Below are positions 59,066 through 64,000 of a stretch of 64,000 bases of DNA, in pieces. The position numbers and the translations under genes are program-made. Numbering within the stretch: position 1 is the stretch's first letter; each line of letters begins with the position of its first letter. The notes under the pieces are model-generated. The model saw only the letters and a program-made list of their open reading frames with translations, did no database searches and had not been told where the DNA came from. This stretch comes from Hydrogenophaga taeniospiralis (GTDB taxonomy: Bacteria > Pseudomonadota > Gammaproteobacteria > Burkholderiales > Burkholderiaceae_C), in assembly GCF_020510445.1 (NCBI RefSeq), contig NZ_JAHBAG010000001.1:224501-288500 (forward strand), given 5' to 3'.

Positions 59066-59875
59066 TCACAGCGCCACCCGCTGCGCTGACGAGCCCAGGC
59101 CGGTGCGCGCCAGCCAGTCGAGCACCGAGTCCACCGTCACGGTCTCGATGCGGTCGGAAAAGCGCTTGTCATTCGGGTGGTCGTCGAAGCGGATGTGCGC
59201 GGAGCTCGCGCTCGCGCCCAGCCGCGTGAGCGCGCCCAGGCGCAGCGTGCTCGGCTGGTAACCCTTGAAGCCCAGCCAGGCCTGCGCCTGCGCGCGGCTC
59301 GTGACGCCCGGCTCGGCCGCCATCGCCATCGTCTCCAGCGCCCACTGGTTCGACTGCTGGTAGCGCGTGCCCCAGGCGTAGGCCACCATGTTGTAGTCGC
59401 GCTGATGCAGGCGCAGGCTGCGCGCAGGGTCCGTCAACAGCTTGAGCAGCGGCGCCTGCAGCTGCGGCGCAGGCACCGACCACACCGCCTCGTGCCGCCA
59501 CAGGTCGTCCAGAAAAAACTCGCCCAGACCCTGGCGATAGATCGAACCGGTGCCGGTGCCGCACTGGTTGAGCTTGTGCAACACGCGCCACGGCCCCTCG
59601 GCCGTTTTGTAGGCCCAGCCCAGGTGCGAGTAGCGCAGCTGGTACTTGCCCAGGTCCTGCCCCGCGCGGCCCAGCACCACCACGCGTGCGCCGCTGCGGG
59701 CGAACTCCGCGTCCAGCGCCTGCACCGTCTGCTGCGCCAACGCCAGACCCTGCGTCAGCGTCTGCGGCGTCATGGGCCGCTGCTCACAGGAGCGGCCAGC
59801 GTGCGCGGTGGGCGCCATCAGCAGCGCCGCGGCCAGGGCCAGTGCGGTGGGAATCGCTTGCAACGTCTTGTTCAT
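59066..59875 (-). CDS. DUF2145 exported protein
   Basis: 269 aa, signal peptide MNKTLQAIPTALALAAALLM to AHA. SCEQRPMTPQTLTQGLALAQ opens the mature DUF2145 domain; RYSHLGWAYKTAEGPWRVLH, HKLNQCGTGTGSIYRQGLGE and FFLDDLWRHEA follow. A conserved Cys/His set suggests a hydrolase-like fold related to NlpC/P60, an inference only. 12 bp after the next gene upstream, so they form a pair. Confidence 0.85.
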   Translation of the reverse strand: MNKTLQAIPTALALAAALLMAPTAHAGRSCEQRPMTPQTLTQGLALAQQTVQALDAEFARSGARVVVLGRAGQDLGKYQLRYSHLGWAYKTAEGPWRVLHKLNQCGTGTGSIYRQGLGEFFLDDLWRHEAVWSVPAPQLQAPLLKLLTDPARSLRLHQRDYNMVAYAWGTRYQQSNQWALETMAMAAEPGVTSRAQAQAWLGFKGYQPSTLRLGALTRLGASASSAHIRFDDHPNDKRFSDRIETVTVDSVLDWLARTGLGSSAQRVAL

Positions 59876-59887
59876 GGTGACCTTCTA

Positions 59888-60385
59888 TTAATAGGTGATG
59901 CGCTCGTTGTGGAGAAGAGCGCGCCCTATCTCGTTGGGGATGAAGCACAGCACCTCGCCCGCCGCCGAGAGCAGCACGCCCGTGCCGATCACGCTCACCG
60001 CCACCGCCGTTCCCACGCTCGCCGCCACGCCAGAAGCCGCGCGCCCCGTCAGCTCCACACTGGCCCGCGCGCCGTCGGACGCCCGCTCCAGCACGATCAC
60101 CGTGCCGCGCGCCGACACCTCAACCGTTTTCACCACCAGCACCGCGCCACTCACCGTGAGCGCCACCGGCAGCGCACTCACCGCCACCGCGCCCGCCGCG
60201 GCGCTGCCCGCCACACCCACCACTGAGGCCACCGGCAAAGCCGAGAGCACCAGCGAAGCCTCGCTCTGCGCCCGCGCCGGGCCGGCGGCCAAAGCAAGCG
60301 CCAGGCCCATCGCACCGCACACCCGAAGAGGCCAGGCGCTGATCTCGCGCATCACGGAAAAAGGAGAACGGTTGCTGCTTGCCAT
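59888..60385 (-). CDS. Exported hypothetical protein paired with DUF2145
   Basis: 165 aa from MASSNRSPFSVMREISAWPL; the signal peptide ends near ARAQS. The mature part is Ala/Val/Gly-rich with repeated small hydrophobic stretches (VVGVAGSAAAGAVAVSALPV, ASVGTAVAVSVIGTGVLLSA) and may be a membrane or self-assembling protein. STM0539-like proteins with this composition are often found beside DUF2145, recalled with low certainty. Confidence 0.6.
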   Translation of the reverse strand: MASSNRSPFSVMREISAWPLRVCGAMGLALALAAGPARAQSEASLVLSALPVASVVGVAGSAAAGAVAVSALPVALTVSGAVLVVKTVEVSARGTVIVLERASDGARASVELTGRAASGVAASVGTAVAVSVIGTGVLLSAAGEVLCFIPNEIGRALLHNERITY

Positions 60386-60625
60386 GTGAAACCTCGTGAG
60401 GTTGTTGAAGATGGCGCGGATGGTGCGGGCCGGCACCGGGGACACAGGCCGGATTTATCCACCGGGATCGGAAGAGCCGCCTTCGAGGCTCGTTATTCGG
60501 TACTTTTGGCCGCTTACCTCATGGCCCCACAACACCGAGAAACCGTCGATCCTCGAAAAGAGGGTTGTCGTTCACAGCCCTTCAAACCACCATTCACACA
60601 GAAAACCATATAAATAACATCACAA

Positions 60626-60644
60626 TATCCAGCTATTTTTGATA
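60626..60644. promoter_or_regulatory. Possible HipB-type operator before hipA
   Basis: TATCC-N9-TGATA lies in an AT-rich patch just before hipA. E. coli HipB binds TATCC-N8-GGATA, so this is one base and one spacing unit off. Confidence 0.3.
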
Positions 60645-60648
60645 GTAT
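60643..60648 (+). promoter_or_regulatory. -10-like hexamer before hipA
   Basis: TAGTAT ends 9 nt before the ATG at 60658 and overlaps the candidate HipB operator, as expected if the antitoxin represses. Confidence 0.35.
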
Positions 60649-60657
60649 TTCGTGCAA

Positions 60658-61998
60658 ATGGTCGGAACCTGCACACTCCAACTCCATGCCCACGGCGCCT
60701 GGCACGACGTGGCCAGCGTGCGCCTGCGCGGCCCGGAGAACGAAGGCTGGAAGGCCAAAACCTACTCGGGCTATGCGGTCGAGTGGGCGTTTGAGCACTC
60801 GGGCGCGACCGACGCGCACGCCCTGTGCGCCCAATGGCCGGTGGGCCTGGCGCCGCTGCAGGCACCGCACTGGCCGGTGTTCCTCATCGACATGCTGCCG
60901 CAGGGCTTTGGCCGGCAAGAGCTGCTGCGGCGCATCGGCCAGTCGGCCACCGCTGGCACCGTGGCCGACTGGAAACTGCTGCTGGCCGGGGCGGGCAACC
61001 CCATCGGCCACCTGCGCGTCAAGGAAGCCGCCGAGTGGCTGGGCGCCAACGCCGGCGCCGTGCGCGGTTTCACCGACGACGAAGTGGCGCAGCGTGGTGA
61101 CGAATTTTCCGAGTACCTGGCCTCACACGGCCTCTTTGTGGCGGGTTCGTCTGGCGTGCAGGGCGAGTGGCCCAAGGTGCTGCTCACAAGGGCCGACGAC
61201 GGGCTGCTGTACCTGGACCACACGCTGCCCGACGAGCGCGCGGTGCAGCATTTCATCGTCAAGTTCGGGCGCGGCACCGACCCGCAGCTCGCCAGCATCC
61301 TGCGGCACGAAGCGCCCTACATGGGCATCGCCCAACAGCTCGGCCTGCGCGTGCACGCGCCCCTGGTGCTGCGCGAGCGCGCGCTGTTCATCCCCCGGTT
61401 TGACCGCCAGACAGATCGACGGAACCACGCCGGCGCCGTGACCCGCCTCGCGCAAGAGAGCATCGCCACCCTCACGGGCATGCCCGGCTTCGAGACCGTG
61501 CCCAGCCACGACCAGGTCTGCCTGGAGTTGATGCGGCATTGCACCGACCCACAAAGCGAGGTGCTGGAATACCTGAAACGCGATGTCGCCAACCTCGCCC
61601 TGGGCAACAAAGACAACCACGCCCGCAACACCGCCGTGCAGCGCGACTTCAACGGCCGCATCGCCCTCACCCCGCTGTACGACTTTGCCCCCATGGTCTT
61701 GCACCCCGACGGCATCGCGCGGCGCATCCGCTGGAAAGACAACGACGGCGGCCAGCCCGACTGGGGCCGCGTGCTCGACCGCGTCGGCGAGCTGAGCGCG
61801 CAGGTGCAGAAAGAACGCCGCAAAAAAGGCCCTGGCCCGGTGCAACGCGCACCCCTGGTCGAAGGGTTGAAAGCCATGGCGCCCGTGCTGGCGCGCATTG
61901 CCGCCGAGGGCGAAACCATGGGCCTGGAATCCGAGCTGCTCCAGCTCCTGCGCCCCGGCATCGTGGCCCGCGCCCAAGAACTCGCCGCACTGGCCTGA
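60658..61998 (+). CDS. hipA: HipA-family serine/threonine kinase toxin
   Basis: 446 aa from ATG 60658 (a GTG two codons upstream is possible). HipA kinases phosphorylate translation factors such as glutamyl-tRNA synthetase and cause dormancy. The N-terminal HipA-specific domain precedes VAGSSGVQGEWPKVLL, the region of the activation loop. Catalytic loop LALGNKDNHARN (Asp319), then LTPLYDFAP, which replaces the DFD motif. The upstream region 60386-60657 holds no gene but an AT-rich patch. The antitoxin-like gene follows 5 bp later, the reverse of the usual hipBA order. Confidence 0.9.
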   Translation: MVGTCTLQLHAHGAWHDVASVRLRGPENEGWKAKTYSGYAVEWAFEHSGATDAHALCAQWPVGLAPLQAPHWPVFLIDMLPQGFGRQELLRRIGQSATAGTVADWKLLLAGAGNPIGHLRVKEAAEWLGANAGAVRGFTDDEVAQRGDEFSEYLASHGLFVAGSSGVQGEWPKVLLTRADDGLLYLDHTLPDERAVQHFIVKFGRGTDPQLASILRHEAPYMGIAQQLGLRVHAPLVLRERALFIPRFDRQTDRRNHAGAVTRLAQESIATLTGMPGFETVPSHDQVCLELMRHCTDPQSEVLEYLKRDVANLALGNKDNHARNTAVQRDFNGRIALTPLYDFAPMVLHPDGIARRIRWKDNDGGQPDWGRVLDRVGELSAQVQKERRKKGPGPVQRAPLVEGLKAMAPVLARIAAEGETMGLESELLQLLRPGIVARAQELAALA

Positions 61999-62003
61999 AC
62001 ACC

Positions 62004-62330
62004 ATGGACAAGCGCTACAACACCCTCAGCATCGCGCAGCAACTGGACCTGCGCCAACAGGCCGTGGAAGACGTGCTCGCGCACCCGGAATGGTCGCTGC
62101 CGCAAGCCGTGCGGCACCTGAAAAAGACCATGCGCCTGACCACCGCCGAAATGGCCAAGCTCTCCGGCATCGCCTACCGGACCATGCAAGACATCGAGCA
62201 AGAGCGCAGCGAAGGCAGCGTGCAAACCATGAACCGCATCTTCGGCATGCTGGGGCTCAAGCTGGGTGTGGCGCGGGTGGTTCGGGAGGTGGGAGAGGGC
62301 TCTCTTGATCAGGGTTCGGGTGAGGACTGA
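62004..62330 (+). CDS. HipB-like HTH antitoxin
   Basis: 108 aa. A helix-turn-helix of the XRE type at residues ~38-95 (MRLTTAEMAKLSGIAYRTMQ, DIEQERSEGSVQTMNRIFGM). The N-terminal ~35 residues (YNTLSIAQQLDLRQQAVEDV) form an extra helical part. It follows hipA by 5 bp, so it is probably its antitoxin and repressor. Order toxin then antitoxin is unusual for hip loci. Confidence 0.8.
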   Translation: MDKRYNTLSIAQQLDLRQQAVEDVLAHPEWSLPQAVRHLKKTMRLTTAEMAKLSGIAYRTMQDIEQERSEGSVQTMNRIFGMLGLKLGVARVVREVGEGSLDQGSGED

Positions 62331-62660
62331 AGGTGTGGCGATTTGCACACAGGTCTCGAGGTTGCTCTGTGCGCACCGCATGGGCGGACGTGGCGGTAAG
62401 TCCCCTCTTGAACCAAAACCGTCGAATATTGACGCGGTTGATTTCTGAGTGCATGGCGACTTGGGTTCAACCCATGTTCCAAAATGGGCAGCGGCCAAGC
62501 CGAAACAGCACTTTCCTCTGCGCGCGGCGCAGGCCACCGGTCAAGGTGGGCATCATCCATTGGGGGTATGTCGATGGGGTGCAGCACCATGGAACGCTTG
62601 ATGCCTGCCTGCCCTGCACGTACCCTGAGACCTTCTTTGACCACCCCTTCGGAGGTTTCC
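62331..62660. other. 330-bp intergenic region
   Basis: No convincing gene. It holds a small inverted repeat TGGGTTCAACCCA (62462-62474) and a purine-rich GGAGG just before the next start. A plus-strand reading frame crosses it but with no recognisable protein or start signal. Confidence 0.5.
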
Positions 62661-63032
62661 ATGCGTGCACCGTTGTCCGTGTTGCTCTTGCCACTGTCAG
62701 CCATGGCCCAGAGCGCCATGCCCACCGAATTCCCGGCCGATACGGTGGTGCTCGCCGCGGATGTGCTCCAGCTGCGCATGGCGGGCAAGGTCTACAAGGC
62801 CAAGCTGACGGACGGCGCCACCTGGCGCCTGGAATACAAAAGCAACGGCTACATCTTCCTGAACACCGGTTCCGGCTTCAGCGACAGTGGCAAGTGGTCT
62901 GTCAAAGGCGAACAACTGTGCTCCGAGTGGACCCGTGCTCCCTCGGGCTGCTCGGAAACCCGGGCCAACAACGAGGCGATCTACATCAAGCGCAGCTCCA
63001 CGGGCGAGGTGGTGGCTTTGCGCCCCGATTGA
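62661..63032 (+). CDS. Small exported protein, DUF995-like
   Basis: 123 aa with CGGAGG 6 nt before the ATG. Signal peptide MRAPLSVLLLPLSAMAQSA. The mature part has VLQLRMAGKVYKAKLTDGAT, WRLEYKSNGYIFLN, SGKWSVKGEQLCSEW and SGCSETRANN, the W...G...C...C layout of small periplasmic DUF995-type proteins. Family assignment is tentative; function unknown. Confidence 0.7.
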   Translation: MRAPLSVLLLPLSAMAQSAMPTEFPADTVVLAADVLQLRMAGKVYKAKLTDGATWRLEYKSNGYIFLNTGSGFSDSGKWSVKGEQLCSEWTRAPSGCSETRANNEAIYIKRSSTGEVVALRPD

Positions 63033-63054
63033 CGCAGTGGCCGGCCAGACTCCG

Positions 63055-64000
63055 TCAAGGCACCCACCAATACCGCACCGCATGGAAAAACACCGGGGCG
63101 GCGAAGATCACGGAGTCGGTACGGTCGAGCATGCCGCCGTGGCCTTCGATCATGCTGCCCCAGTCTTTCACGCCGCGGTCGCGTTTGATGGCGGACATGA
63201 CCAGCCCGCCGAAGAAGCCCATGAGGCAGATCAGCAGCGCCATGCCGGCGGCCTGCAGCGGTGAAAAAGGTGTGATGCCGTGCAGGGCCGCGCCCAGCAG
63301 GGTGGCGCTGGCCACGCCGCCGATGAGGCCCTCCCAGGTCTTGGAGGGCGACAGCACGGGCGCCACCTTGTGTTGGCCCAGCAGCTTGCCCCAGATGTAC
63401 TGCAGCACGTCGCTGCCCTGCACCACGATCACAAGAAAGGCGATGAGCAGCATGTTCTTGCCTTCAAACCCGATCACCGGCAGCGTGAGCAAGGCGGGCA
63501 CATGGCTGATGCAGAACACGCTGACCATCAGGCCCCACTGCACCTTGGAGGCGCGCTCCAGGAAGCGCTGGGTGTCGCCGCCCGTGGCCGCCAGGATGGG
63601 CAGCAGCAGGAAGGCGTAGACCGGGATGAAGATGGAGTACATGCCATACCACTCGGTCCACACGAGGAAGTACTGCATGGGCAGGGCCACGTAGAAGGCT
63701 GCGGCCATGGCGGTGTGGTCGCCGCGCCGGGTGTAGGCCAGGCTCAGGAATTCGCGCAGGGCGTGGAACGAGATCAGGAAGAACAGCGCGACGACCCCGT
63801 TCTTGCCAAACAGGAAGGCGATGCCAATGGCACCCACCATGATCCACCAGGCGTTGATGCGCGAAGTCAGGTTGTCGATGACGGCGTGCGGTGCGCCGTG
63901 GGCCACGCGCCACTTGAGCATGGCGGCGATGCTGGAGGCGAGCACGAGCACGCCCGTGACGCCGACGAACAACCAGCCCGTGGGCGTGAAGAGCGCCAAG
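63055..64000 (-). CDS. Phosphatidate cytidylyltransferase-family membrane protein (partial)
   Basis: At least 314 codons; the 5' end runs past the right edge, so the TTG-like first codon at 63999 should not be taken as the start. About eight membrane segments. The CdsA signature region is SPSKTWEGLIGGVASATLLG, followed by GLVMSAIKRDRGVKDWGSMI and EGHGGMLDRTDSVIFAAPVF (metal-binding Asp-Arg-Asp). It makes CDP-diacylglycerol from CTP and phosphatidate, or a related lipid step; longer N-terminal regions as here are typical of YnbB-like homologues. Confidence 0.88.
   Translation of the reverse strand, partial: LALFTPTGWLFVGVTGVLVLASSIAAMLKWRVAHGAPHAVIDNLTSRINAWWIMVGAIGIAFLFGKNGVVALFFLISFHALREFLSLAYTRRGDHTAMAAAFYVALPMQYFLVWTEWYGMYSIFIPVYAFLLLPILAATGGDTQRFLERASKVQWGLMVSVFCISHVPALLTLPVIGFEGKNMLLIAFLVIVVQGSDVLQYIWGKLLGQHKVAPVLSPSKTWEGLIGGVASATLLGAALHGITPFSPLQAAGMALLICLMGFFGGLVMSAIKRDRGVKDWGSMIEGHGGMLDRTDSVIFAAPVFFHAVRYWWVP

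Overview
The window is GC-rich chromosomal DNA of a betaproteobacterium in the Burkholderiales, most likely Comamonadaceae (Hydrogenophaga/Acidovorax-like). This rests on the rpe-gph-trpE-trpG block, the ubiA-oxyR-recG-queA neighbourhood, the spc/alpha ribosomal cluster, a rhizobial-type GlpSTPQUV glycerol ABC operon and a family of GC-rich intergenic hairpin repeats. No IS element, phage or CRISPR was seen. Both ends cut a gene: a LysE-type exporter on the left and a CdsA-like cytidylyltransferase on the right.

Layout. 1-6.1 kb (minus strand): rpe, gph, trpE, trpG, ltaE and the LysE exporter, with a chalcone-isomerase-like gene on the plus strand between gph and trpE. A 27-codon leader peptide containing Trp-Pro-Trp precedes trpE. 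6.1-13.1 kb (plus): apaG, a Gcr-type membrane protein, thiL, pgpA, pncC, an AlkC-type DNA glycosylase and a haloacetate-dehalogenase-like hydrolase. 13-20.3 kb: Tat-exported nitroreductase-like protein, NAD(P)-binding protein with divergent LysR regulator, glutathione transferase, SEC-C/UPF0149 protein, membrane-anchored glutamate-synthase-like flavoprotein and a hypothetical. 20.4-29.7 kb (minus): rplN through rplQ (spc plus alpha operons, with secY, infA and rpoA), ending in initiator tRNA-fMet. A near-consensus promoter lies before rplN and an intrinsic terminator lies between rpsK and rpsD. 29.7-40 kb: glycerol regulon, with glpSTPQUV and glpD on the minus strand and glpR-glpK divergent. 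40-45.8 kb: proC, a carotenoid oxygenase translationally coupled to a TipAS-type MerR regulator, ubiA and oxyR. 45.8-50 kb: three tandem lipoprotein paralogues separated by decayed recG and oxyR fragments, then recG. 50-60 kb: queA, PQQ-type sugar dehydrogenase, FNR-box cytochrome c, tgt, a YiiX-like lipoprotein, MFS transporter, YiaA-like protein, a zinc-ribbon coiled-coil membrane protein and a DUF2145 pair. 60.6-64 kb: hipA followed by a HipB-like gene in reversed order, a small secreted protein and the cdsA-like gene.

The most unusual points are these. (1) The lipoprotein array has signal-peptide DNA that is almost invariant while the mature parts have diverged, and its spacers hold recG 3' remnants, one fused in frame to the oxyR 5' end at a shared 9-mer. 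(2) About 50 extra residues in RecG are encoded by palindromic repeats. (3) About ten genes have a -10-like hexamer 6-9 nt before the ATG and no Shine-Dalgarno, suggesting leaderless mRNAs; these include the trp leader peptide and recG. (4) Three 10-bp direct repeats lie in the glpS/glpR intergenic region. All family calls are from reading the translations; no database search was run.
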